64,000 nucleotides of DNA from Caldisericales bacterium (lineage in GTDB: Bacteria > Caldisericota > Caldisericia > JAAYUI01), in assembly GCA_012517765.1 (NCBI GenBank), contig JAAYUI010000003.1:124001-188000 (forward strand). The letters run 5' to 3'. The notes under the pieces were generated by a model. The model saw only the letters and a list, made by a program, of their open reading frames with translations, did not search any database and was not told the DNA's origin. Made by a program: the position numbers and the translations under genes. This document shows, one piece after another, positions 9,133 to 17,021 of this stretch (within the stretch, counting starts at the first letter, position 1; every line of letters starts with the position of its first letter).

Positions 9133-9160
9133 TTGTTTTTAACTACCCCTCAATTATACT
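9133..9160 (+). promoter_or_regulatory. Sigma-70 type promoter of the SLH-protein gene
   Basis: TTGTTT (9133-9138) and TATACT (9155-9160) with a 16-bp spacer. The predicted start near 9167 gives a leader of about 49 nt that begins with a hairpin and ends with a very strong AAAGGAGG ribosome binding site (9200-9207). This arrangement fits a highly expressed surface protein. Confidence 0.65.
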
Positions 9161-9172
9161 CGGTTTCGCTAA

Positions 9173-9188
9173 TCCGCACAAATGCGGA
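9173..9188 (+). promoter_or_regulatory. 5'-leader hairpin of the SLH-protein message
   Basis: A 6-bp stem TCCGCA/TGCGGA with a CAAA loop lies a few nucleotides after the predicted transcription start. A stable hairpin at the 5' end of a message often protects it from degradation; that role is inferred here. Confidence 0.45.
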
Positions 9189-9215
9189 ACCCTACCTTTA
9201 AAGGAGGATAAATTA

Positions 9216-12200
9216 ATGAAAGCAAGCATCAAGAAAAGCTTGTCTGTTTTCACAATCCTCGCACTTTGTTTCGGGATTTTCTCGTTTATTCCAGTCTCGA
9301 TTGTGAATGCTGAAGCCGTAGAGTACCTTCCATTTTCCATTGTCTTTACTGCCGGAATGCATGGTAATGTAAAGCCTTTCGATTACAAAGGCCAGCCAAA
9401 CTTCGGTGGTTTTGCCAAAGCAAAGACCAAAATTGATGAAGTACGCAAACAAGTCCTTGAAGACAGGACATGGTGGCAGTATGGCGGAAACACAATGGTT
9501 CTTGATATTGGAAATACAATAATGGGTTCCCAGACCGGCTGGTTCTTTGCAAACACTAAGCTGTCGGAAAACCAGAAACACCCGACCATTGAAGCGATGA
9601 ATGCAATCAAGTATGATGCCATGAGCTATGGCGCAGGCGAATTCTCGCTCCAGCCAGCCGTGCGTGAACAGCTTCACACACAGTCCTCCTTCAAGTGGAT
9701 AAATGCAAACGTGGTCGTCGGAAAAGATCGCTCGAAACTTACCGATGAATACCAGATGATGGTCTATAAAATCCCAACTGCTGCCCACCCTCTCCGTTTT
9801 GGTCTCGTTGGTCTCACAAATCCCGCAGTATTCAATTGGGAAGACCCAAACAACCTGACTCTTGGCTCCTCGAAACTTGCCCTCGATGATTATATCGAAA
9901 AAGCAAGGGAACATGCTGAATCACTCAAGGAAACCGGTGAAAAGGCCGATTTCATTGTTGTTATGACGGATCTTGGCCTTCAGAAGAACCCTGATGGCAC
10001 ATGGAAAGACAATGAGCTTTATCAGATGATCAGGGAAGTCACCCATGTTGATTTTGTGTGCTCTTCTGCCCCTGGCCAATCGATACAGCAGGAAATCTTC
10101 ACTGTGCCAGAACCATCAGGAAAGATCCACGAGACCTTGGTTTGCCAGCTCCCAGAAGATGGCGTGACCATGGGTCGCATGGATTTTGTTTTTGAAAAGT
10201 GCACCTGCCCTGTCAAACCATTTGTTTTCCGCAAGGTCAATGGCAGGAGGGACATGAAGTCCCGCTTCATGGTTCTTGACCAGTCTGTGACTCCGGACAA
10301 GGACATCATGGACAAGTTTAGGCCGCAGGATTCACTCCTTAAGACAAAGTTTGATGTCAGGGTCGGCGAGTCAAAATGTGAGATCTCGTCAACAAATGCA
10401 AGAAGGACAGACAACCCCATAGCCGAGCTTGCCTGCAATGTAATGATGAAAGAAACTGGTGCCCAGTTTGCAATCACCGACATCTGGTCAACAACGGCAA
10501 CAATAAAGAAGGGCTCGTTCACCTTTGGAGAACTCTTCAATCTCTTCCCAAAAGACAGCAAGATATACAAGATGACCCTTACGGGCCAGCAGCTCGAAAA
10601 CGCCTTTTCGCATGCGGCAACACTTTACCATACTGAAGCCGATACAAACTTCATCATCGGCAAAGGCTTCAATTATTACCTTGATATAAGACCAGGAACA
10701 ACCGATCGTGTCGGATACATGATGATCGGGAATTCACCAATAGATCCAAAGAAGACCTACACTGTTGCCACAAACAGCTACATTGCACTTGGCCAGGGTG
10801 GATATAAATTTGAAGCAAAACTTGAACCAACAAGGAAAAAGCTCCTTGATGCAATACAGAACTACATAAAAGGTAACGATGGTCAACTCAGCTGTAATAC
10901 CACCAGAAACTGGTTTGTTGTCCCGGATTATATTGATCACTGGGCCAATGAATATATTGACATCCTCATAAGCAAGAAGATCGTGTCTGGCGATAAATAT
11001 GGCAGGTACAACCCAGACGCCAATATGACAAGGGCCGAAGCCTCCAAGATTCTCCTTTCGATTTATGACCTTTCTCCATCATCTCCAGTAAAGGGCAAGT
11101 TCAAAGATGTTCCAAAATCTCACTGGGCATACGGTTTTGTTGAAGGTGGAGTAAAAGCTGGAATGTGGGGCTGGATGGGAGATACATTCGGTCTCAACGC
11201 AAATGTCACCCGTGAAGAAGTGTTTACAAACATCATTTTCTCTGTTGGAGCAAAAGTCCAGGCCGAAGCGATTTCTGCGACCGACGTGGCACAGTTTGAG
11301 GCCAACTTTGCTGATGCCTCGACATGCTCCCCGTGGGCAAAGAAATATATTGCTTATGGAACAAAAGTTGGTATTGTTGGTGGAATTGCCAAAGATGGCA
11401 AGCTTTATGTCAACCCGAAAGCCAATATAAAGAGGGGTGAAGTTGCCACAATCATGGCAAAGGCGCGTTTCCCGATGGTTGCAGTAATGGCAACATCTGA
11501 TGTCAGGACCGAAATAGATTCCACAAGGGTTGATCCGACCAATGACCGTAAGGTTGGAGGCTGGGATGGCCTTGCGTATACGGTAGGCAACATTCGTGCC
11601 CTTTACGACAAGAACGTTCTTCTCGATGCTGGCGGAATGATCTCAGGTACTGCCTGGGCAGAGCTTGGTGGCGGCAAGATGGCAACCGGCTTCATGAATG
11701 CCCTTGGTTATGACGCAATAACTTTTGGCATCAGGGACTTCTACCTTGGTGGAGAAACCATCAAGGCAAGAGCCAAGGAAATGCCACAAAACATCGCAGT
11801 CCTTGCCGCAAATGCAGAGGGAATTGATGGAACAAAGAAGTCAGCTCTCAAAAATATCTCTGGAATAAAGGTCGGTATTGTTGGCGCAATCGACCCTGAA
11901 ACAAACACATACATTTGCGATGGAGACCTTGCGGGAATAAAAATCAACCAGGTTGCGCAATCTGTCAACGCTGAAATAAAGGCCCTCAAATCGCAGGGCG
12001 CAGAGATTGTTGTTGTGATAGCGTCAGTTTCCGGATATATTGAGCTTGGCAAGAGTGCAAAAGAAGGCTTCAAGGGCCCGGCAGCCCAGCTTGCAGGCCA
12101 GCTTTCAGGTGCAAACATCATGTTTGTCTCCGGTGCCCCGATGAGCTTTGTTGCCCCGACAAACTCCGGAATGTGGGTGATATCGTCAGGTTTTGGCGGA

Positions 12201-12980
12201 TCTTCGCTTGGTTTTGCAAAAGTCAGGTTTGATGCCAAAAATCGCTCCATCGATGCAATTGATCCATCACTCAACTATACATACAATGATTTGCTTGGCA
12301 GTGAAATCAGGCCGACAGCAACAACATTTGCAAATACCGTCAAAACTTTTGTCGAAGGTCAAAAATCAGCAATGAAGGCAGATGTTGATCGCGTCATTGG
12401 AAGAACTGAAACAGGTCTTGATTTCAATGACTCCAATGAGTCCCTTCTTGGTGATTTCATTACTGAACATGTCTCAGACAAACTCGGCGTAGATATAATC
12501 GTTTTCCCGTCTGACCATACCAAAAAAGGCATTGCCCCAGGAAGCATAACCGTAAAAGATGTTTATCAGATCGTTCCAATTGATGATACATGGGTAAAGG
12601 GCAAAGTTGCTGGCTCCAAGATAAAGGAGATTTGTGAATCATCAGTCTCTGGTGAGAGAGGTGTCCTGCAGCTGTGGGGGCTTTCATTTGTCTTTACGAG
12701 ATCGAAGGACCCGGGTAACCGTGTTTCTGAGGCCTACATTGTCAAGAATGATGAAACCATACCTGTCGATACATCCAAGACCTACACCATTGCCATGCCT
12801 TCCAGAGAATACCATACACTCCAGGGATTTGGTCACGAAGTCCTCAGGAATGTTACAACTGATGTCAATTCTTCCTGCATTTACCTCAGAAAAACAATAT
12901 TCGAGTATATCAAGAAACTCACTGAGGCTGGGCAGCCGGTCAACCAGGCAAAGAGGAAGTTCGGTTTTGTCGAACCATAA
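9216..12980 (+). CDS. SLH-domain surface protein with two degenerate 5'-nucleotidase (UshA-like) units
   Basis: 1,254 residues from ATG 9216, chosen over an upstream in-frame ATG at 9075 because AAAGGAGG ends 8 nt before it and a signal peptide (about 1-31) follows. Domain order: metallophosphatase-like (about 35-330), 5'-nucleotidase C-terminal-like (about 370-560), three SLH repeats (about 570-750: 'DHWANEYIDILISKKIVSG', 'SHWAYGFVEGGVKAGMWG', 'SPWAKKYIAYGTKVGIV'), a second metallophosphatase-like unit (about 755-1020) and a second C-terminal unit (about 1040-1250). The usual metal ligands are lost in both: 'TAGMHGN' and 'TSDVRTE' replace TNDxHG, 'DIGNTIMG' and 'DAGGMISG' replace DxGDxxxG, and 'GAGEFS' and 'GIRDFY' replace GNHEFD. 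I infer a structural, S-layer-like role. SLH domains bind pyruvylated cell-wall polymers in known cases. A bidirectional terminator follows. Confidence 0.85.
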   Translation: MKASIKKSLSVFTILALCFGIFSFIPVSIVNAEAVEYLPFSIVFTAGMHGNVKPFDYKGQPNFGGFAKAKTKIDEVRKQVLEDRTWWQYGGNTMVLDIGNTIMGSQTGWFFANTKLSENQKHPTIEAMNAIKYDAMSYGAGEFSLQPAVREQLHTQSSFKWINANVVVGKDRSKLTDEYQMMVYKIPTAAHPLRFGLVGLTNPAVFNWEDPNNLTLGSSKLALDDYIEKAREHAESLKETGEKADFIVVMTDLGLQKNPDGTWKDNELYQMIREVTHVDFVCSSAPGQSIQQEIFTVPEPSGKIHETLVCQLPEDGVTMGRMDFVFEKCTCPVKPFVFRKVNGRRDMKSRFMVLDQSVTPDKDIMDKFRPQDSLLKTKFDVRVGESKCEISSTNARRTDNPIAELACNVMMKETGAQFAITDIWSTTATIKKGSFTFGELFNLFPKDSKIYKMTLTGQQLENAFSHAATLYHTEADTNFIIGKGFNYYLDIRPGTTDRVGYMMIGNSPIDPKKTYTVATNSYIALGQGGYKFEAKLEPTRKKLLDAIQNYIKGNDGQLSCNTTRNWFVVPDYIDHWANEYIDILISKKIVSGDKYGRYNPDANMTRAEASKILLSIYDLSPSSPVKGKFKDVPKSHWAYGFVEGGVKAGMWGWMGDTFGLNANVTREEVFTNIIFSVGAKVQAEAISATDVAQFEANFADASTCSPWAKKYIAYGTKVGIVGGIAKDGKLYVNPKANIKRGEVATIMAKARFPMVAVMATSDVRTEIDSTRVDPTNDRKVGGWDGLAYTVGNIRALYDKNVLLDAGGMISGTAWAELGGGKMATGFMNALGYDAITFGIRDFYLGGETIKARAKEMPQNIAVLAANAEGIDGTKKSALKNISGIKVGIVGAIDPETNTYICDGDLAGIKINQVAQSVNAEIKALKSQGAEIVVVIASVSGYIELGKSAKEGFKGPAAQLAGQLSGANIMFVSGAPMSFVAPTNSGMWVISSGFGGSSLGFAKVRFDAKNRSIDAIDPSLNYTYNDLLGSEIRPTATTFANTVKTFVEGQKSAMKADVDRVIGRTETGLDFNDSNESLLGDFITEHVSDKLGVDIIVFPSDHTKKGIAPGSITVKDVYQIVPIDDTWVKGKVAGSKIKEICESSVSGERGVLQLWGLSFVFTRSKDPGNRVSEAYIVKNDETIPVDTSKTYTIAMPSREYHTLQGFGHEVLRNVTTDVNSSCIYLRKTIFEYIKKLTEAGQPVNQAKRKFGFVEP

Positions 12981-13005
12981 TTGTAATAGCAAGTAAAAAC
13001 GTACC

Positions 13006-13038
13006 AAAAAGGCGCCTTTGAAAAAAGGCGCCTTTTTA
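13006..13038 (+). terminator. Bidirectional rho-independent terminator between the SLH gene and rnc
   Basis: An AAAGGCGCC stem pairs with GGCGCCTTT around a short A-rich loop, with T-runs leaving the stem on both strands. It ends the SLH-protein message on the plus strand and can end the rpmF-plsX-rnc message on the minus strand. Confidence 0.8.
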
Positions 13039-13126
13039 TTTTTATCTAAAAAATATTCCCGTTATTTTTATTTTGAAACAGACAGGTTGTCTGGAAATTT
13101 GGGGCAGGTGTTTGCAGTGCCGGTAT

Positions 13127-13837
13127 TTATTTTTCGATTTGCCGGAGCGCTTCGATTGCAGCATTTTGCTCGGCTTCCTGCTTCGAATTTCCCCAACCGG
13201 TGGCGGTTATGTTCTCTCCAACGGAGACTTTTGCCTCAAATCTCATGCAATGTGCTGGTCCATCGCTGCCGACGATATGATAATGCGGAAGTCCAAGACC
13301 TTCTTTTTGAGATAATGATTGAAGCTCACTTTTTGGATCTTCCCTGTCAGTAGCCATGGAAATGATTCCAAGACCATCAAGAAACCTGAATGTTTTTTGA
13401 AAACCTCTAGCAATGTATACAACTGCAATTACCGACTCGAAGCAATCGCAAAGAATCGAATCTCTCTCGGAACCACCGCTTGCCCTTTCGCCTTTCCCAA
13501 GAAGAAGACAATTCTGTATACCAATTTTTCTTGCTGATTTTGCAAGTGCTGGCTGTGAAACTATGGAAGCCCTTGCCCTTGTCAGCCTGTCTTCTTTCCA
13601 GTCGCCGTACCTTTCATATAAACGATGGGCAACATATGCGCCCAGAATTGCATCACCAAGATATTCCAGTCTCTGGTATGAGGACGAGCCATTTTCGCTT
13701 GAATAGGATGGGTGCGTTAAAGCCTCAAGAAACGTCCTCCTGTATTTGACATGAAGCCCCAGATGCGCAAAAAGCGCCTTTTGTTGTGGGGTTAGGCTAT
13801 CTTGCCTGAGTTGTAATTTTTGAAATAAGTTGAGCAT
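13127..13837 (-). CDS. rnc: Ribonuclease III
   Basis: 236 residues. An N-terminal RNase III domain (about 1-155) carries the signature 'YQRLEYLGDAIL' and the second acidic cluster 'ILCDCFESVIAVVY', giving the Asp and Glu of the metal site. A 'DPKSELQSLSQ' linker leads to a C-terminal double-stranded-RNA-binding domain (about 165-235, ending 'GNSKQEAEQNAAIEAL'). The enzyme cuts double-stranded RNA, including rRNA precursors. It is the last gene of the rpmF-plsX-rnc operon, a common arrangement. Its ATG lies inside the plsX coding sequence with a 41-bp overlap; no ATG, GTG or TTG occurs early in the frame downstream, so the long overlap appears real. Confidence 0.93.
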   Translation of the reverse strand: MLNLFQKLQLRQDSLTPQQKALFAHLGLHVKYRRTFLEALTHPSYSSENGSSSYQRLEYLGDAILGAYVAHRLYERYGDWKEDRLTRARASIVSQPALAKSARKIGIQNCLLLGKGERASGGSERDSILCDCFESVIAVVYIARGFQKTFRFLDGLGIISMATDREDPKSELQSLSQKEGLGLPHYHIVGSDGPAHCMRFEAKVSVGENITATGWGNSKQEAEQNAAIEALRQIEK

Positions 13838-14786
13838 TGCAGCAATTTACTGCCTGTCTGATTGCGGACGAGATGGCTTTGCCATTTGAACGTCCATGGC
13901 AGATTATTGACACACCATTCACACCCAAAAGGGGTGCCCCGCCATATTCGGAGTAGTCCATCAATTTCCTTATTTTGCCAATTGTCGGTAGCAGGAGCAG
14001 ACCACCCATTTTTGAGGTCAATGACGTTTTTGCGGCCTTTTTTACAAGACCCATCACATCGCTTGCAATTCCCTCTATTGCTTTTAGTATCACGTTTCCT
14101 GTGAAGCCGTCTGTGATGATGGCATCCGCATGTCCTCTCAGTACATCTTTCCCTTCTATATTGCCGATGAAATTGAGGTCTGGTTTTGATGACATAAGCT
14201 TGTTTGTGGCCTGTGTAAGTTCTGACCCTTTTTCTGGTTCTTCACCGATGTTAAGGAGTGCTATCCTTGGATTGTCTATGTTCATAACATTCTGGCAGTA
14301 GGCGGATGACATCTGTGCGAATTCTAGAAGATTGTTGGGTTTGCAGTCTGAGACGGCCCCGCCATCGCACATCATTGCAAGCTTGCCGTTAACTTGTGGG
14401 ATCGGAGTCGCAATTCCCGGTCTTTCGATGCCTTTGATTCGCCCAAGGATGAAAATTGCGGCTGCAAGCTGTGCGCCAGTGGAGCCTGCCGATACAACTG
14501 CATCGCACCTGCCTTCAGCCACTAGTCTGGTTGCCACAAAAATTGAAGCATCCTTCTTGGTCCTCAGGACCTCAGAAGGATGATCGTTCATTGCAACTAC
14601 TTCTGTTGTATGGACAACAGGAAACATAAAAGGCGATTTTTGGATTTTCAGTTCTTCCTCAATCGCCGTTTTGTCTCCAATAAGTGTAATGTCAAGCTCC
14701 ATGGAGGAGCGGGCGAGCATAGCCCCGGATATAATTTCTTTGGGGGCATGATCGCCCCCCATGGCGTCAAGCGCTATCCTTATCAA
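13797..14786 (-). CDS. plsX: Phosphate acyltransferase PlsX
   Basis: 329 residues, the normal length. Begins 'IALDAMGGDHAPKEII', the PlsX signature, and continues with 'AVVSAGSTGA', 'PQVNGKLAMMCDGGA', 'IITDGFTGNVILKAIEG' and 'YGGAPLLGVNG'. PlsX converts acyl-ACP to acyl-phosphate, the donor for PlsY in phospholipid synthesis, and acts at the membrane surface. The start codon is TTG at 14784-14786, overlapping the rpmF stop (TTGA), which indicates translational coupling in the order rpmF-plsX-rnc. The gene overlaps rnc by 41 bp. Confidence 0.96.
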   Translation of the reverse strand: MIRIALDAMGGDHAPKEIISGAMLARSSMELDITLIGDKTAIEEELKIQKSPFMFPVVHTTEVVAMNDHPSEVLRTKKDASIFVATRLVAEGRCDAVVSAGSTGAQLAAAIFILGRIKGIERPGIATPIPQVNGKLAMMCDGGAVSDCKPNNLLEFAQMSSAYCQNVMNIDNPRIALLNIGEEPEKGSELTQATNKLMSSKPDLNFIGNIEGKDVLRGHADAIITDGFTGNVILKAIEGIASDVMGLVKKAAKTSLTSKMGGLLLLPTIGKIRKLMDYSEYGGAPLLGVNGVSIICHGRSNGKAISSAIRQAVNCCNAQLISKITTQAR

Positions 14787-14995
14787 TCCTGCTCTTCCTT
14801 GGTGGCTTTTGCTTTTTTCACTTTTGGTGCCACAATGAGCTCTTCATTGTAAAAACCGCAATAGGTGCATACATGATGAGCACGAGTCATCTTTCCGCAA
14901 TTTTTGCACTCGACCAGTGCCGGGACGTCAATTTTTTGATGAGCCCTGCGAAGTCTGCTTCTGCGGGGCGTTACTTTCTTTTTTGGTTCAGCCAT
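14783..14995 (-). CDS. rpmF: 50S ribosomal protein L32 (zinc-ribbon form)
   Basis: 70 residues from ATG 14995, chosen because GGAGG lies 5 to 9 nt upstream and the protein then starts 'AEPKKKVTPRRSR', as in L32; an in-frame ATG 39 bp upstream adds residues not seen in the family. Two CxxC-type pairs ('CKNCGK' and 'CTYCGF') form the zinc ribbon, so this is the zinc-binding version. The acidic/lysine tail after the ribbon is longer than in most homologues. First gene of the rpmF-plsX-rnc operon, from a promoter at 15034-15061. Confidence 0.95.
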   Translation of the reverse strand: MAEPKKKVTPRRSRLRRAHQKIDVPALVECKNCGKMTRAHHVCTYCGFYNEELIVAPKVKKAKATKEEQD

Positions 14996-15033
14996 TTTTA
15001 ATCCTCCAGATATTGTTGGGTACGCAAACGGCA

Positions 15034-15061
15034 AGTATATTATCTAACCACGACATGTCAA
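15034..15061 (-). promoter_or_regulatory. Sigma-70 promoter of rpmF-plsX-rnc
   Basis: Minus-strand TTGACA (15056-15061) and TATACT (15034-15039) with a 16-bp spacer. The -35 box is only 3 bp from the -35 box of the divergent rpsT promoter, so polymerase binding at the two may compete. Confidence 0.8.
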
Positions 15062-15064
15062 CCC

Positions 15065-15092
15065 TTGACAGGTGAGAACTCTTTTGTACAAT
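15065..15092 (+). promoter_or_regulatory. Sigma-70 promoter of rpsT
   Basis: TTGACA (15065-15070) and TACAAT (15087-15092) with a 16-bp spacer; predicted start near 15099. A TTGGAGGAAAC ribosome binding site precedes the rpsT ATG. Confidence 0.8.
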
Positions 15093-15121
15093 CGCTAAGG
15101 TTTTGAAATATTGGAGGAAAC

Positions 15122-15385
15122 ATGCTGAGACACAAAGCACAACAGAAATCAGTCAGGCAATCGGCCAAAAGGCACGAAAGAAACGTAGCCCAGAAATCGA
15201 CCGCGAAAACAGCCATAAAGAAAGCACTTGCTTCACTCGGAACAGATGAAGCACAAACAAACTTCCAGATGGCAATAAAGTCTCTTGACAAGCTCGAATC
15301 CCATGGCATTCTGCACAAGAACACTGTTGCCAGGAAGAAATCAAGACTTATGGCAAGGCTCAACAAGTCCTTGCAGCAGGCCTGA
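15122..15385 (+). CDS. rpsT: 30S ribosomal protein S20
   Basis: 87 residues, the normal size. Highly basic and helical, with the family pattern 'RHKAQQKSVRQSAKRHERN' near the start and 'KSLDKLESHGILHKNTVARKKSRL' (for example 'HGILHKNTVARKKSRL') near the end. S20 binds 16S rRNA in the body of the small subunit. It is a single-gene unit with a strong promoter (15065-15092), a GGAGG site and a terminator directly after it (15404-15440). S20 is often controlled by feedback on its own message; nothing in this short leader shows that directly. Confidence 0.95.
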   Translation: MLRHKAQQKSVRQSAKRHERNVAQKSTAKTAIKKALASLGTDEAQTNFQMAIKSLDKLESHGILHKNTVARKKSRLMARLNKSLQQA

Positions 15386-15403
15386 GCAAAACAATTGCCA
15401 AGC

Positions 15404-15440
15404 AAAGGACCTTTCCCTGATAAAGGGAAGGTCCTTTTTT
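15404..15440 (+). terminator. Rho-independent terminator after rpsT
   Basis: An imperfect 14-bp stem (AAAGGACCTTTCCCT / AAGGGAAGGTCCTTT, one bulge) with a GATA loop and a T-rich tail. Confidence 0.85.
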
Positions 15441-15457
15441 ATTTTACATGATATCAT

Positions 15458-15952
15458 TTGAACAGAACAATTGTTTTTTTTAACTACAGAGTCGCCGGAG
15501 TGTGCATTCAAGATGGTAAGGTGCTTCTGCATCGTTCGGAAGAAGACAACTTCTGGACGTTACCAGGTGGCAGGTGTGAAATTGGGGAGTTGTCCGCAGA
15601 TACCATTGTGAGGGAGATGATGGAGGAAACTGGGGCCTCCTTCAGGGTCATTAGATTACTTTTTGTTATTGAGAATATGTTTATTTATCATAAAACCCGT
15701 TGCCACGAAATCGGTTTTTATTATCTTCTGGAACCGGAAACAAGTGGGGATGCCAATAAAACCAGAGGACATTTTTTTGGTAGAGAAGGTGTAATAAAAC
15801 TTGCATTTGACTGGTTCTCTGTAGATTCTCTCACCGATATGGAGATTTATCCAGCACCCTTAAAAACCGCGCTTTTGAGTTTGTCAGATTCAATTTGCCA
15901 TTTATCCATAAAGAACAAGATTTTTGATTTTTCCACCGTTCTTTTTCATTGA
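15458..15952 (+). CDS. Nudix hydrolase
   Basis: 164 residues. The Nudix box is complete: 'GGRCEIGELSADTIVREMMEETG', of which 'REMMEETG' carries the metal-binding glutamates (about residues 39-61). The box hydrolyses nucleoside diphosphates linked to another group; substrate is not evident. The start is TTG at 15458, giving 'NRTIVFFNYRVAGVCI' as the first strands. It lies just downstream of the rpsT terminator, which overlaps any leader, and has no clear ribosome binding site, so the start is uncertain. The C-terminal 'WFSVDSLTDMEIYPAPLK' is common in small Nudix proteins of the MutT type. No operon partner. Confidence 0.82.
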   Translation: MNRTIVFFNYRVAGVCIQDGKVLLHRSEEDNFWTLPGGRCEIGELSADTIVREMMEETGASFRVIRLLFVIENMFIYHKTRCHEIGFYYLLEPETSGDANKTRGHFFGREGVIKLAFDWFSVDSLTDMEIYPAPLKTALLSLSDSICHLSIKNKIFDFSTVLFH

Positions 15953-16031
15953 ACATTAAAAATGTTGGATGGTGTTACACTATAAAGTTTTTGCTGATCG
16001 CAAAAAAATATTTGGAAAATCGGATTTGTCG

Positions 16032-17021
16032 TTAGTTTCCTACAAGCTGGAAAAGTGCAGATTCGACTGCAGAAAGTGAATCTGCCACTCCTGTCTTTGT
16101 GACAACATCTGCATTTGCAATGGCTGAAAGGTATGAAACCAGTTCATCTTTTTTGAACTGCATTGCTGACTCCAGGGCTTTTTTTGCGGCAAACGGGTGG
16201 CATTTCAATCTCTCTGCGATCTGCTTCTCCGTAGCCCTTTGGGAAGACATTTCCTTTGCCACAAGCACTCTCATGAAGTGGTTGTAGAGCATTGCCATGA
16301 CTCTTTCGGCCGGTTCACCATTACGGACAAGTCCATGGAGTAGTTTTATCCCTTTTGAGGTCTGTTTTGCACCAAGTGCATCAAAAACTTGAAACACAAT
16401 GATCTCCGGGTTCTCAGGGACCAATTGTTCGATGTCTTTGCGCGTTGCTGTAGCACCTTCACCCAGCCATGAAGCAATCTTTTCGATTTCTCCAGAAAGC
16501 GCCACAAGGTCACCCATGGAGCGCTCCACCATCATTGATGATGCATCGTCTGCGACCTGGCAGTTTTTTTCCTGAAATTTCTTTTTTACCCATGCCGAGA
16601 GCATCTTCTCGTTCAAGCCTGATTCAGCTATTTGGACTGCTTTTGAAGCAAGGTGTTTTCCCAGTGATGTGGTTTTTGGAATGTCTGGTTCGGTAAAAAT
16701 AATTATGTTTGCAGGGTTGGCATTTGTTATTGCATCGGCGATTCTCTTTCCATCATCGCCTTTAATCTTTAATGCACCAGAAACAATTATCACCTTGCCA
16801 CCTGAAAGAAGGCTTCCAGAGGTCACCGCAAAAACAAAATCGTTTATTTCGGTTTCAGTCAGGTCAATGACAACTTTTGACATTGACCCGCTACCAACAG
16901 AAGAAGCAATGAGTTCCAGAAATTCACGTTCAAGATATGGATTGGAACAGCAAATCCAATAGAGGGGTTTTGGCTGTTCCCCTTTTCTGATCTTTCGGAG
17001 CTCGTCGGTAAAAGTGTTCAC
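16032..17021 (-). CDS. holA: DNA polymerase III delta subunit
   Basis: 329 residues. The clamp-loader delta fold is seen in the N-terminal domain ('KPLYWICCSNPYLEREFLEL' region), the 'VVIDLTETEINDFVFAVTS' segment, 'GGKVIIVSGALKIKGDDGK' and the helical lid ('MMVERSMGDLVALSGEIEKI'). The C-terminal helical collar follows ('RNGEPAERVMAMLYNHFMRV'). Delta opens the beta sliding clamp. Sequence conservation in this family is low and the call rests on these segments plus length. GTG start at 17019-17021 overlaps the asnS stop (GTGA), so it is co-translated with asnS. Confidence 0.88.
   Translation of the reverse strand: MNTFTDELRKIRKGEQPKPLYWICCSNPYLEREFLELIASSVGSGSMSKVVIDLTETEINDFVFAVTSGSLLSGGKVIIVSGALKIKGDDGKRIADAITNANPANIIIFTEPDIPKTTSLGKHLASKAVQIAESGLNEKMLSAWVKKKFQEKNCQVADDASSMMVERSMGDLVALSGEIEKIASWLGEGATATRKDIEQLVPENPEIIVFQVFDALGAKQTSKGIKLLHGLVRNGEPAERVMAMLYNHFMRVLVAKEMSSQRATEKQIAERLKCHPFAAKKALESAMQFKKDELVSYLSAIANADVVTKTGVADSLSAVESALFQLVGN

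Noticed and set aside
9213-9914. A 233-codon minus-strand open frame opposite the start of the SLH-protein gene
   Set aside because: The plus strand has a promoter, AAAGGAGG site, signal peptide and clear domains; the antisense frame has none of these.
10022-10570. A 182-codon minus-strand open frame inside the SLH-protein gene
   Set aside because: Antisense shadow of the first nucleotidase-like unit, without a start signal.
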